Shown piece by piece: positions 16,886 to 26,213 of a DNA stretch of 64,000 bases. The stretch is from the NCBI RefSeq assembly GCF_002976435.1, contig NZ_PUGF01000013.1, positions 1 through 64,000 on the forward strand, in the 5' to 3' direction. The translations under genes and the position numbers were made by a program. Under the pieces are notes generated by a model. The model did not search any database, was not told where the DNA came from, and was given only the letters and a program-made list of their open reading frames with translations. Source of the stretch: Solimicrobium silvestre (GTDB lineage: Bacteria; Pseudomonadota; Gammaproteobacteria; Burkholderiales; Burkholderiaceae_D). Numbering within the stretch: position 1 is the first letter of the stretch; every line of letters begins with the position of its first letter.

Positions 16886-17767
16886 ATGTCAGGTATTTTA
16901 GAAACAAATTTAAAATCACTGCCGTTTTTACATCGCGGTAAAGTACGTGATATTTACGCAGTTGGCGAAGATCATTTACTGGTTGTTCAAACCGACCGTT
17001 TGTCCGCCTTCGACGTTATCTTGGATGATGCGATCCCAGACAAAGGTAAAGTTCTTACTACCATGTCTAATTTCTGGTTCAAAAAATTTGGTCACTTAAT
17101 GCCAAATCATATGACCGATATTGATCCGTTGACCTTGGTTACCGCTGACGAACGCGCACAAGTTGAAGGCCGCGCTATTGTTGTCAAAAAATTCAAGCCA
17201 TTGGCGATTGAAGCGATTGTACGTGGTTACATCATCGGTTCGGGCTGGAAGGACTATCAAAAAACCGGCATGGTATGCGGACATGTTTTGCCAGCTGGTT
17301 TGAAAGAAGGCCAGAAGTTGCCGGAAGTGTTGTTTACTCCGTCTACCAAAGCGCCGATGGGTCAGCACGATGAAAACATTTCTTTCGCTGAAGCGGAAGC
17401 AATTGTTGGTGCTGATATTGCTGCTAAGGTTCGCGATTTGGCGATTCAGTTGTATACCGAAGCGGCGGAATTTGCTGCTACTAAAGGTATTATTATTGCT
17501 GATACCAAGTTTGAATTTGGTTTGGATGCAGCAAATAACATTTATTTGATCGATGAAATTTTAACGCCGGATTCATCACGTTTTTGGCCTGCTGCTAGCT
17601 ATCAGGTTGGGATTTCGCCGCCGTCATTTGATAAGCAATTTGTGCGCGACTGGTTGGAAACTCAGCCTTGGAATAAAAAAGCGCCAGCACCGCGTTTGCC
17701 GATTGAGGTTGCTCAGCAGACTGCGGATAAGTATGCTGAGGCATTGCGGTTGTTGACGGTAGCTTAA
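16886..17767 (+). CDS. purC: Phosphoribosylaminoimidazole-succinocarboxamide synthase PurC
   Basis: ATP-dependent joining of CAIR and aspartate. The 293-aa protein is the longer betaproteobacterial form, with [34 protein letters not shown], and DTKFEFG near the end, followed by [12 protein letters not shown] at 16886 has AAGGAAAT upstream; the longer frame (to 16811) overlaps purE and is not used. It is the last gene of the run, with a terminator 23 bases after its stop. Confidence 0.97.
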   Translation: MSGILETNLKSLPFLHRGKVRDIYAVGEDHLLVVQTDRLSAFDVILDDAIPDKGKVLTTMSNFWFKKFGHLMPNHMTDIDPLTLVTADERAQVEGRAIVVKKFKPLAIEAIVRGYIIGSGWKDYQKTGMVCGHVLPAGLKEGQKLPEVLFTPSTKAPMGQHDENISFAEAEAIVGADIAAKVRDLAIQLYTEAAEFAATKGIIIADTKFEFGLDAANNIYLIDEILTPDSSRFWPAASYQVGISPPSFDKQFVRDWLETQPWNKKAPAPRLPIEVAQQTADKYAEALRLLTVA

Positions 17768-17789
17768 TTGCTTCTTGCTTTACCGTTAT

Positions 17790-17821
17790 ACAAAAAACAG
17801 TGTTTATACACTGTTTTTTGT
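17790..17821 (+). terminator. Intrinsic terminator after purC
   Basis: ACAAAAAACAGTGT and ACACTGTTTTTTGT pair perfectly around TTAT. The six T in the 3' arm give a classic terminator at the end of the pgk-to-purC run. Confidence 0.85.
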
Positions 17822-17863
17822 AAGAAAATCATTTTTCAGGCATTGAACGAATACGCTTAATTT

Positions 17864-17894
17864 CGTCATTCCCGCGTAGGCGGGAACCCAGTGG
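17864..17894. repeat. Dispersed ATTCCC-N8-GGGAA repeat (dRS3-like)
   Basis: CGTCATTCCCGCG-TAGGCGGGAACCCAGTGG is a short palindromic repeat of the type widely dispersed in betaproteobacteria, comparable to the dRS3 repeat of Neisseria. It lies between purC and sua5. Confidence 0.6.
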
Positions 17895-17944
17895 CACACA
17901 GTGCCGTTTTTGAATTGCCGTTTTAGTTCATTAAACGCCTGTAG

Positions 17945-18125
17945 GCCGGTGGTAGACCGGCGGCTACTTACCTTTTTTGCTTCGCCAAAAAAGTGTAAGC
18001 CAAAAAAGGCGACCCACTGCCGCTGAATTCCCGATTTTGTAGGCTAAAAATGGGAAAAGTTCGAAACTCGCTACGCTCAAACAGCGAACCTTTCTTATCC
18101 ATTTTTAACCTACAAAAACGGCAGC
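17945..18125. repeat. Long imperfect palindromic intergenic repeat
   Basis: A roughly 180-base unit: GCTTCGCCAAAAAA-type hairpin (about 17980-18007) and then arms CTGCCG...TTTTGTAGGCTAAAAATGG and CCATTTTTAACCTACAAAA-CGGCAG that fold on each other around a TTCG...CGAA core (18060-18088). I recall near-identical dispersed intergenic repeats in related genomes. It occupies the place where purK normally stands. Confidence 0.6.
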
Positions 18126-18227
18126 GTCAGAATGGGAGTAGATCAACGTCAAAACCAACAACAAGTTCAAAAACAAATCAACTTCGATTAATCAACCATT
18201 CAACGCTCAAATAACTTTCAAATTTAT

Positions 18228-19283
18228 ATGCCCTCTCCTTCCCAAATAACCCAAGCTGCTGAAATTCTCGCTGCGGGTGGTTTAGTCGCCTTTCCTACTG
18301 AAACTGTGTACGGTTTAGGGGCGGATGCGGAGAATCCTTCTGCTGTAGCGGCTATTTATGCCGCTAAAGGGCGGCCGGCTAATCATCCGGTGATTGTGCA
18401 TTTATCGCCGGAAGCTGATTTAAGTTATTGGGTTAAAGAGATACCAGAAGAAGCTAAAAAATTGATCGCGGCGTTTTGGCCTGGGCCACTTACGTTGATT
18501 TTAAAACGTGCTGACCATATTCCTGATGCAGTTTCTGGCGGTCAAGATAGTATCGGTGTGCGCTGTCCTTCCCATCCGGTTGCGCAAGCTTTATTGCGGG
18601 CTTTTAAAAATGGGCAAGGTGGGATTGCTGCACCTTCTGCGAATAAATTCGGGCGCGTTAGCCCGACTACCGCACAACATGTACGCGATGAATTTGCGAC
18701 TGAATTACAAACAGGTGGATTGGTTAAAGCTGTGCTGGAAGGAGAACAAAGTGAAGTCGGGATTGAATCAACTATTTTAGATTTAACCCGCCTCGGTACG
18801 CACGGCCCCGTCTTACTACGCCCCGGTCATATCTGCATTGATCAATTAGCTGCAGTATTAGGTGCTATGCCGGTCTCTCCGGATGTCGCCAGCGACGTAT
18901 CAACTCCACGTGCATCAGGCACATTAGAAGCGCATTACGCGCCGCATACGCCAGTTGTTATCGTCACGTCCGAACAACTAATCAGCACATTACAACAACT
19001 GCATAACGTCAATAAAAAAGTAGCGTTACTACATTACAGTACACAAAATCAGGGTAACTTATGTACTGAATTAAGCGCGGAAATTAATCTGCCAAATCAT
19101 CCAGCAAAATATGCGCATGAACTCTACGCCAGCTTGCGCCAATTAGACGCCGCATCTGCTGATGTAATTGTGGTGCAAGCGCTGCCTGACACTACCGAGT
19201 GGCACGGAGTACGCGACCGCTTACGCCGCGCTGCGCATGATTCTTTAGGTGTATTAGCAAATTTATTAGCTAAGCAATCTTAA
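18228..19283 (+). CDS. sua5: L-threonylcarbamoyladenylate synthase, Sua5 type
   Basis: Makes threonylcarbamoyl-AMP for the t6A37 modification of tRNAs that read ANN codons. The 351-aa protein has the YrdC domain (about 1-190) with VAFPTETVYGLGADA, KGRPANHPVIVHL and SANKFGRVSPTTA, then the Sua5 C-terminal domain (about 210-345), with ASGTLEAHYAPHTP at the junction. It follows the palindromic repeats and probably has its own promoter. Confidence 0.95.
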   Translation: MPSPSQITQAAEILAAGGLVAFPTETVYGLGADAENPSAVAAIYAAKGRPANHPVIVHLSPEADLSYWVKEIPEEAKKLIAAFWPGPLTLILKRADHIPDAVSGGQDSIGVRCPSHPVAQALLRAFKNGQGGIAAPSANKFGRVSPTTAQHVRDEFATELQTGGLVKAVLEGEQSEVGIESTILDLTRLGTHGPVLLRPGHICIDQLAAVLGAMPVSPDVASDVSTPRASGTLEAHYAPHTPVVIVTSEQLISTLQQLHNVNKKVALLHYSTQNQGNLCTELSAEINLPNHPAKYAHELYASLRQLDAASADVIVVQALPDTTEWHGVRDRLRRAAHDSLGVLANLLAKQS

Positions 19284-19327
19284 AATCTCCGACCTTATTT
19301 AAATAAAATACTGACAAAAATACAAAT

Positions 19328-19368
19328 TTGACTCAGAAAATAAACGATTTATAATAAATCGTTTATTT
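19328..19368 (+). promoter_or_regulatory. Promoter and palindromic operator of the toxin-antitoxin pair
   Basis: TTGACT, 16 bases, TATAAT forms a near-consensus promoter, and the -10 lies in the middle of a perfect 15-bp inverted repeat (AAATAAACGATTTAT / ATAAATCGTTTATTT, 19338-19368). This is the expected arrangement for autorepression by an antitoxin. The same hairpin with its T-run could also terminate sua5 transcripts. Confidence 0.75.
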
Positions 19369-19385
19369 TTAATTATTACACCCCC

Positions 19386-19811
19386 ATGAAAACCTTCACT
19401 ATTGAACAGGCACGCGCTGCTACTTCTTCTGGTGGCGTGTTATCAGTCAATTTAAAACCTATCGGCAGCATGTTTGCGCTTGAGTTCGTAACGCACAACG
19501 GACCGGCAATGCTGATTGCTGCGGTATCAAAGCAAGTACGTCGCTTTAGTAACCCAATTAAAGCATTCGAGATTGTCCGTGAATTAGGTTTGGAAGGCGG
19601 CCACTTTTCAGTCGCTGAGTGGCACCCAGAAGAAAAAGCGTTAGATCGACCAACTCGTCCCGACAAGGCCGCCGCGCTGAAAGCCGCGCATCAGGCAGCT
19701 GGACTGAAGCACTTATTGGATGAACGCGTCAACTTGGCTAATGCACCTGACGCAATCTGGCATGAAGCAGAAGATGTCTTTGCCGAGCTAGAAATCCGTA
19801 ATGCGAATTAA
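19386..19811 (+). CDS. Putative antitoxin of a type II toxin-antitoxin system, 141 aa
   Basis: Starts MKTFTIEQARAATSSGGVLSV and ends with a charged helical region (KAAALKAAHQAAGLKHLLDE). At 141 aa it is longer than typical RelB/ParD antitoxins. It is identified as an antitoxin mainly by context: the next gene, overlapping by 11 bases, is a RelE/ParE-type toxin, and a palindrome covers its promoter. I recall similar proteins in Proteobacteria but not a confident family name. The N-terminal half may be the DNA-binding or regulatory part. Confidence 0.7.
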   Translation: MKTFTIEQARAATSSGGVLSVNLKPIGSMFALEFVTHNGPAMLIAAVSKQVRRFSNPIKAFEIVRELGLEGGHFSVAEWHPEEKALDRPTRPDKAAALKAAHQAAGLKHLLDERVNLANAPDAIWHEAEDVFAELEIRNAN

Positions 19812-20091
19812 GTTTCTTGAACAAGCCAAAGCGGATTTAGCGGAACACAACGACTACTACCGCAAGCTTGGTGGCGTGGCGCTCGCAAGCAAAATGATGG
19901 ACAGAATTAAGGGACCCGTTTTAGCACTTAAAGACAATCCAGCAATAGCTCAGTCCTATGAACTTGCGCCCGACATGCGCCGACTCGTTGTTGCTCGTGG
20001 TGCATTCTTAGTATTCTATCGGGTAGATGTGGATATTGAAGTTCTCCACATCCTGCGAGCTGAACGCATCCCTCTCTCCGATCCGGAATAA
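19801..20091 (+). CDS. RelE/ParE family toxin
   Basis: A 96-aa basic protein with the family shape: KFLEQAKADLAEHNDYY at the start, MRRLVVARGAFLVFYRVD in the middle and an IEVLHILRAERIP end. ParE-type toxins poison gyrase and RelE-type toxins cut mRNA; the sequence is closer to ParE-like plasmid stabilisation proteins, but the target cannot be fixed from sequence. It begins within the antitoxin gene, giving coupled translation. Confidence 0.85.
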   Translation: MRIKFLEQAKADLAEHNDYYRKLGGVALASKMMDRIKGPVLALKDNPAIAQSYELAPDMRRLVVARGAFLVFYRVDVDIEVLHILRAERIPLSDPE

Positions 20092-20131
20092 AACTGCAAG
20101 AATGACAGGCGCCATATTGCGCCTCGCATAA

Positions 20132-22231
20132 TCAACAAACAGCCTCTGCCTTTTGCAATGGCCCGGCAATTTGTTCGATGATGATTTTCCCCTGCTGGAT
20201 CGCGTTCTCTAAATCACTCCGCAACAAAGCATCAAACTCTTCTTTTGGCACATTCACTTTTTTAATTCCGATCGCTTGATTACGGCCACGAGTTTTAGCC
20301 ATGAACAACATTGAATCGGCAAGATTGAGTGATTTACCCCAGTTCAATTCCACGTCACTTGCCTCACCTTGATGTAATGAAATATAGCCTACAGAAATAG
20401 TGACTGGTATCGTATTTTTTTCAAACACAACCGGGCTTCCGCCAACGTTAATCAAGATACGTTCTATTACTTGTTGCAAGTTGCTAGTCGGCATGTGATT
20501 TAAAAAAATAAGGAATTCCTCGCCACCCCAGCGCATCAACATGTCGTTGTCGCGCATTACATGTGACAGCCGCTTACTCAACTCAACCAATACCTCATCG
20601 CCCGCAGCGTGACCATAATTGTCATTGATTCGTTTAAAGTGATCAATATCCAGCACCACCAAAGAATGTGGCGGAGTATCGCTGCTTAAAACGCGCCGAT
20701 CGGTAATTTGTGTGCGGGATTGCATCGCGTCGTGGAAGGCACGACGATTTAATAAACCGGTTAAGGGATCACGATTCGATTGATGAGCTAACTTAGTGTT
20801 TGCTTGCTCCAAATTGCTATTAGCCTCTTTCAAATTGCGATTCGTTTCTCTCAACTTGCGATACAAGATAAGAATAGTCAACGCAACGGCGGCGGCAATG
20901 ATGCTAAAAACTGTCGTGATTATCCATTGCAGGCTCTTATTTTTGATTTCGATACTTTGAATTTGATTTTTTTGTTCCAACACTTCAATTTGTTTTTCAT
21001 GTTGGCTGGCATCATACCGGGCTTTCATTTCTGACACGACGCGATCGCGATCGGCATTAAACAGCTCAGTTGATAAAGCTAATTTTTCAACGATGACCTT
21101 ATACGCTTCTTTATACATATTGGCTTTCTCAAAAGCCGTTGCCAACTGCCCCAGAATCTCCTCAATCGCAGGTTTAGCTTTAGATTGACGCAATATGTCT
21201 ATGCCTTGATTAGCTTCCTTGGAACCCAAAATTACTTCGCCCAAACCCATGTGGCAGAGTCCAACATTAACAAGACTGTCAGCTTGAAGTACGCTATTTT
21301 CCAATTTATTTGCCAACTGCAGCGTTTGCTTCGCATAATGTAAACACAGGGAGTAATTTCCTAAGCCATAAGTGGCATCGGATAGGTTATTTAGCGCAGT
21401 AGCCTCACCGCGCCGATCAGCAATGTTACGAGAAATTTTCAGAGATTCCGCATAGGCTTTAACCGCGTCAGCTAATTTACCCTGATCGGAATACACATTG
21501 CCACGATTCAGATTCAGCATGGATAACATACTTTGCGCATCCCATTGTTCTGCCAGCTTGACGCCCTTATCGAAATACGCCAACGCCATTTGCGGATCTT
21601 TAAGTTTGGTATACAAATTACCAATATTATTTAGCGCATTGATACGGCGTAGATCGTCGTGCCTGGTGCCTTCGTCCAACGCCTCCATTGCGATCAAACG
21701 GTATTCCAGTGCCAATTGAAAATTGCCAAGTTCGCTGTTAATGACAGAAGCCGTGCTATAGACGCGACACGTTAACTTTTTTTGATTGACACTTTTTGCT
21801 AACTGCAACGCTTGCGCATTAACATCCTTAGCTTCATCCAGCTTTCCTTCAACTTTTAATATGGCAGCTTGAAAGTTCAGCGCAATCGCATTCGACCAGT
21901 TGTCATGATAGTGAACACCCAAACGACTAAGTTCCGCATTCAACTTACGCGCTTGCTCGGTTTGATCATCATTCAGATATAAACCAATCAATGTAATCAA
22001 GACTTCGCGCTGATCTTCCAACTTGGCATCAGGAGGCAAACTGCGTTGCAACGTGTTTAATTGTTGAATAGATTCTGCTACCTGGGTTTCTGCCAAATCT
22101 TGTATGCGGATAATTTCAGCAGAAATAGCTGAAGTGGCGGTTTCATCGGCTTGCGTTGTTCCAAAATTCAACAAAGCAAAGCCTGCAAAGCAGGCTCGAA
22201 GAAAGAAAGATCTATATACATGTATTTGCAT
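20132..22231 (-). CDS. TPR-containing diguanylate cyclase, membrane-anchored
   Basis: A 699-aa protein with a signal peptide, periplasmic TPR repeats (about 35-390, with NNIGNLYTKLKDPQMALAYF-like units), a coiled coil, one membrane helix (436-457), a second coiled coil, and a GGDEF domain. GGEEF is at 569-573 with an RDND inhibitory site five residues before, and DPLTGLLNRRAF marks the domain start. It should make c-di-GMP in response to a periplasmic signal and be product-inhibited. The frame begins with a GTG four codons upstream; ATG 22231 is preferred, with AAGG upstream. Confidence 0.92.
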   Translation of the reverse strand: MQIHVYRSFFLRACFAGFALLNFGTTQADETATSAISAEIIRIQDLAETQVAESIQQLNTLQRSLPPDAKLEDQREVLITLIGLYLNDDQTEQARKLNAELSRLGVHYHDNWSNAIALNFQAAILKVEGKLDEAKDVNAQALQLAKSVNQKKLTCRVYSTASVINSELGNFQLALEYRLIAMEALDEGTRHDDLRRINALNNIGNLYTKLKDPQMALAYFDKGVKLAEQWDAQSMLSMLNLNRGNVYSDQGKLADAVKAYAESLKISRNIADRRGEATALNNLSDATYGLGNYSLCLHYAKQTLQLANKLENSVLQADSLVNVGLCHMGLGEVILGSKEANQGIDILRQSKAKPAIEEILGQLATAFEKANMYKEAYKVIVEKLALSTELFNADRDRVVSEMKARYDASQHEKQIEVLEQKNQIQSIEIKNKSLQWIITTVFSIIAAAVALTILILYRKLRETNRNLKEANSNLEQANTKLAHQSNRDPLTGLLNRRAFHDAMQSRTQITDRRVLSSDTPPHSLVVLDIDHFKRINDNYGHAAGDEVLVELSKRLSHVMRDNDMLMRWGGEEFLIFLNHMPTSNLQQVIERILINVGGSPVVFEKNTIPVTISVGYISLHQGEASDVELNWGKSLNLADSMLFMAKTRGRNQAIGIKKVNVPKEEFDALLRSDLENAIQQGKIIIEQIAGPLQKAEAVC

Positions 22232-22562
22232 AGGATGCTGCACCTTGGTAACACTTTATTTAACGATCCCGCTGTGCATACAAACACAGTATTTTTTGCA
22301 CGCGCATAGAAACACATGATTTTTAGTTGCGTCTTAGTGACACCTTAATGTCGCCTCAGCTACTCCTTAACTACTTCTTACTTAGGCCACTTATCCCTTT
22401 GATGGAAATTTGATCTAAACCATAAAGGGCTAGCTTAGACAGCGTTAATCATTTCAAATCAGCAACAATGAACAATATCATCACTTACTGCACTGCACAA
22501 CAAAAAACCAGCAAGCAATGTGATGAGGCAGACATATCAGCTTCTTACTTGAAGCCGCCACT
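22232..22562 (-). other. Intergenic region, promoter side of the cyclase gene
   Basis: About 330 bases without a gene. It is AT-rich and should contain the promoter of the diguanylate cyclase gene. I see no RNA gene or repeat in it. Confidence 0.5.
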
Positions 22563-22602
22563 CTAAAAAAAATCCCTCTGTTATTCAAATAACAGAGGGA
22601 TT
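22563..22602 (-). terminator. Intrinsic terminator of the M13 peptidase gene
   Basis: AATCCCTCTGTTATT and AATAACAGAGGGATT form a near-perfect 14-15 bp stem, followed on the minus strand by eight T. It lies 19 bases beyond the stop codon of the M13 peptidase gene. Confidence 0.85.
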
Positions 22603-22620
22603 CACCTTCATCGCATCAAC

Positions 22621-24705
22621 TTACCAGATCGTAATACGTTTCTCTGGCGCGACATACATAGCGTCGCCTTCTTTAACACCAAATGCCGAATAGAAGCCAG
22701 GCTGATTGGTCAACGTAGCATTACCGCGCACAGCGGCAGGTGAGTGCGGGTCGGTATTGATCAGACGGATGGTTTCCGCCTCACGGGCTTTACCACGCCA
22801 GACTTGTCCCCATCCCATATATAAACGCTGCTCGCCTGTATAGCCATCAATCACCGGGGCTGGTTTACCGCCGAGCGATATTTGATACGCTTTATACGCA
22901 ATCGATAAGCCGGAATTGTCAGCAATGTTTTCACCCAAGGTCAACGCGCCATTCACGTTATAACCAGGTAACGGGCTATATGCGCTGTATTGCGCAGTCA
23001 TGGCCGCCGTTAATTTACCGAAGTTGGCTTTATCTTCTTTAGTCCACCAATCACGCAAATTGCCGTCGCCATCCGACTGGCTGCCTGAGTCATCAAAACC
23101 GTGGCTGATTTCATGACCAATTACGGCGCCGATACCACCGTAGTTGACGGCATCATCGGCGGCAGGATTAAAGAATGGAGGTTGCAAAATTGCGGCAGGG
23201 AATACGATTTCATTACGACGTGAGTTGTAATACGCGTTCACCGTTTGTGGGCTCATCGACCATTCTTTAGTGTCAACCGGTTTGCCGAGTTTTGACAATT
23301 GACGCTGATGTTCAAATGCCCGTCCACGCATCACATTGCCAACCAAATCGTCTTTTTTAATCTCAAGTTTGCTGTAATCACGCCATTGGTCGGGGTAGCC
23401 GATTTTTGCAGTGAATTTAGATAATTTGATGAGCGCTTCTTTTTTGGTTTCAGGACTCATCCAATCCAACGTTTCGATACTTTGTTTGTAGGCGAGCGTC
23501 AGATTACTAACCAGTTTCTCCATACGCGCTTTATTCTCTGGTGGGAAGTATTTTTGAACATACAACTGCCCCAGCGCTTCAGACAGGTTGTCTTCAACGC
23601 GTGCCACACCACGCTTCCAGCGCGGTAAATTTTCAGGGATGCCGCGCAAGGTCACGCTTGTGAATGCAAAATCCTGATCAACAAAGCGTTTGGATAACAA
23701 GCTGGCATAAGCATCGAGCACTTTCCATTTGTAATACGTTTTCCATACGGCGACTGGTGTGTCGTTAATGATTTTGGTCAGGCCACTGATAAAATCAGGC
23801 TGGCGCACAATCACGTATGCAACTTTATTGCCCACGCCGGTGCCGACGAAATACGCATTCCAGTCAAAGTTAGGTAACAGTTCCGCCAATTTAGCGATTT
23901 CTACTTTGTTATAGGTTTTAACCGGATTACGATTTTCTACTTTACTCCATTGAATCTTTGCGAGCGCTGTTTCTAATGCCAGGATTTCTGCCGCAGATTT
24001 ATCTGCATCTTTTTGCCCGCTCATTGCCAGCATTTTTTCCACATGCTTAACATAAGCATCGCGGAAGCCTTTCAGCTTGGCATCATCGTCTTTGAGATAG
24101 TAGTCACGATCAGGCAAACCGAGTCCGCCCTGGCCTACATAGACCGCATATTTACTTGAGTCGCGCGCATCTTGCCCAACATTAGACTGCACTGGCAATG
24201 ACACGCCAAGCTTGCTTAATTCAGATATCAACGCTGGTAATTGTTCTTTTTTTGTCAGGCCGTCAATCCGTGCAAAAGTAGCATGCAAGGGTTTAATATC
24301 CAGTTTATCGGCATGCGCTTCATCCATATAACTGCTGTATAAATCAGCAATTTTTTGCTCATTACTACCAATTTTTTTGTGAGGTTCTGCCACCAATTCA
24401 TCGATGATGGAATGTGAACGTTCTTCCGATAAGTCACGCAATTGATCGAAGGAACCAAATCTGGCGCGGTCAGCTGGAATCTCCACCGTTGCCAGCCACT
24501 TACCAGACATATATTGGAAAAAATCATTTTGCGGACGTACGCTGGTATCCAGCCATTGCAAATCTATGCCGGAGTTTATTGCGGCAATATTGCTTGTTTT
24601 ATTAAGTGTTGCGCTAATTGGTGCGGGTGTTTGTGCGTAGCTGAGATTGGCGCCGCCGACAGAAATTGCGGCGAGAACGGCTATAGAAAGCAGTGTGCGT
24701 TGCAT
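22621..24705 (-). CDS. pepO: M13 family metallopeptidase (neprilysin/PepO-like)
   Basis: A 694-aa secreted zinc endopeptidase with a signal peptide (cleavage near LSYAQ, residue 25). The zinc motif HEISH is at 531-535, the third ligand Glu in GENIADNSGL at about 591, and NAYYNSRRNEIVFPAAILQPPFF is the substrate-binding stretch of the family. The C-terminus ends in a Trp, as is common in M13 peptidases. It is monocistronic, with a strong terminator. Confidence 0.94.
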   Translation of the reverse strand: MQRTLLSIAVLAAISVGGANLSYAQTPAPISATLNKTSNIAAINSGIDLQWLDTSVRPQNDFFQYMSGKWLATVEIPADRARFGSFDQLRDLSEERSHSIIDELVAEPHKKIGSNEQKIADLYSSYMDEAHADKLDIKPLHATFARIDGLTKKEQLPALISELSKLGVSLPVQSNVGQDARDSSKYAVYVGQGGLGLPDRDYYLKDDDAKLKGFRDAYVKHVEKMLAMSGQKDADKSAAEILALETALAKIQWSKVENRNPVKTYNKVEIAKLAELLPNFDWNAYFVGTGVGNKVAYVIVRQPDFISGLTKIINDTPVAVWKTYYKWKVLDAYASLLSKRFVDQDFAFTSVTLRGIPENLPRWKRGVARVEDNLSEALGQLYVQKYFPPENKARMEKLVSNLTLAYKQSIETLDWMSPETKKEALIKLSKFTAKIGYPDQWRDYSKLEIKKDDLVGNVMRGRAFEHQRQLSKLGKPVDTKEWSMSPQTVNAYYNSRRNEIVFPAAILQPPFFNPAADDAVNYGGIGAVIGHEISHGFDDSGSQSDGDGNLRDWWTKEDKANFGKLTAAMTAQYSAYSPLPGYNVNGALTLGENIADNSGLSIAYKAYQISLGGKPAPVIDGYTGEQRLYMGWGQVWRGKAREAETIRLINTDPHSPAAVRGNATLTNQPGFYSAFGVKEGDAMYVAPEKRITIW

Positions 24706-24819
24706 GTGAGAGTCCCTGGTTAGTTATTAAAATATGCAAAAGGTGCAGCGATGGGTGCAGCAAAGTCTCAGACACAAAAGCCAATAATTAGTTCGTTTGT
24801 GCAACAAATAACGTTCGAT

Positions 24820-24854
24820 GTAGGGTGGGCACGGCATCATCGTGCCCACCCTAC
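24820..24854. repeat. Hairpin repeat GTAGGGTGGGCACG
   Basis: A perfect 14-bp inverted repeat GTAGGGTGGGCACG / CGTGCCCACCCTAC around GCATCAT. This sequence is a dispersed hairpin known from many proteobacterial genomes. Lying just past the stop of the flavoprotein gene, it may also act as a transcription barrier. Confidence 0.7.
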
Positions 24855-24860
24855 GCCCCT

Positions 24861-26213
24861 TCACTTAGCAACATTCCCCGCAATATTCAAAATTTCCCAA
24901 GTCCGTGCAAAAGGTGGGGCGTAAATAAAATCCATAAACCCTAACTCTTCTACAGTTAAACCGCTATACACCGCAACAGCTAAGGCATCAACCCGATGCA
25001 CCGCGCCGCCCAAATAACGACCGCAAACCTGCCCACCCAATAATTTTCGCGACTGTTGTTCGTAAATCAGTTTCACCCACATATCGCTTTGCCCGGGCAC
25101 ATAATCGGTTTGGTTTTTATCTTTAATCACTACCGTGCCATAGTCGATGCCGAGCTGTTTGGCTTCTTCTTCGGTAATGCCGGTTCTGCCTGCTTCAACG
25201 TCAAATACTCGCACGCCGCTTGAGCCTAAAGTGCCGATGAAGCGACTGTCTTTACCCGCCATGACGTCACCGGCAATCCGGCCTAATTTATTTGCCGATG
25301 TAGCTAATGGAATATAGACATTGCCACTGATTTTATGCGGCACAGTGGCGCAATCGCCTGCGGCATAAATATCAGGGAGATTGGTTTTGCATTGATCATC
25401 AATGATAATCGCGCCTTCTTTAGAAAGCTTAATATCGGTGTTACGCAAAAACTCGGTATTTGGCTTAAATCCGGTTGCGACGATGACTAAATCCGCCGGA
25501 TATTCATCCTTGTTGGTCAGGACAGAATGAGCAGCCCCATTTTCATGTTTAATTTCCAGCACGCTTTCATTCAGTTGCAAAGCTACGCTATGACGCTGCA
25601 AAGCATCTTCCACTTGCGGTGTGATTTCCGCATCAAAAGTACGTGCTAACACACGCTCGGCAAATTCAATTACCGTAACATTTTTCCCTTGCTCAGAAAA
25701 AGCCTCCGCCGCTTCCATCCCAATAAAACCAGCGCCAATAATCACCACATGCTGAATCTCGGGGAGCAAGTTTAAGATGGTGATTGCATCCGCTTTAGAA
25801 TGCATAGTGTGGATATTTTTGGCAGCCAAACCTTTGATCGGTGGGGTTGTCGGTGAAGCACCCACTGCAATAAATAATTTATCGTAAGCCAAACTTACAG
25901 ACTGATTAGTATTTCCGTTATGCGCTGTGACTTGTTTATTTAATGGATCAAGCCCGATTGCAGTATGGAAAAGTCGCACATCAATGCCGAGCTTAATAAA
26001 ATCTTCTAATGGCCGCGCAGTCATTTGATTAATATCGTCAAATTCACCGGCGACATAATAAGGGATGCCGCACGAGCCGAACGACACCACATCGCTTTTC
26101 TCTAATACAGTAATTTTGGCTTGTTTATCCGACTTTAAAATGCGCACTGCCGCTGATAAACCGGACGCATTCGCACCGAGGATTAAGTAGTTTGTTGTAA
26201 TCTTATTCATCAT
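24861..26213 (-). CDS. FAD-dependent pyridine nucleotide-disulfide oxidoreductase (CoA-disulfide reductase-like)
   Basis: A 450-aa flavoprotein with the N-terminal FAD fold LILGANASGLSAA, the single redox-active Cys48 in SFGSCGIPYYV as in CoA-disulfide reductases and NADH oxidases, the NAD-binding VVIIGAGFIGMEAAEAF, the second FAD segment IYAAGDCA, and the C-terminal dimerisation domain ending YAPPFARTWEILNIAGNV. The start overlaps the end of the symporter gene by 11 bases; GGA lies just before ATGATG. Coupling with a cystine-type symporter suggests thiol/disulfide metabolism. NADH oxidase or persulfide reductase activity is also possible. Confidence 0.9.
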   Translation of the reverse strand: MMNKITTNYLILGANASGLSAAVRILKSDKQAKITVLEKSDVVSFGSCGIPYYVAGEFDDINQMTARPLEDFIKLGIDVRLFHTAIGLDPLNKQVTAHNGNTNQSVSLAYDKLFIAVGASPTTPPIKGLAAKNIHTMHSKADAITILNLLPEIQHVVIIGAGFIGMEAAEAFSEQGKNVTVIEFAERVLARTFDAEITPQVEDALQRHSVALQLNESVLEIKHENGAAHSVLTNKDEYPADLVIVATGFKPNTEFLRNTDIKLSKEGAIIIDDQCKTNLPDIYAAGDCATVPHKISGNVYIPLATSANKLGRIAGDVMAGKDSRFIGTLGSSGVRVFDVEAGRTGITEEEAKQLGIDYGTVVIKDKNQTDYVPGQSDMWVKLIYEQQSRKLLGGQVCGRYLGGAVHRVDALAVAVYSGLTVEELGFMDFIYAPPFARTWEILNIAGNVAK

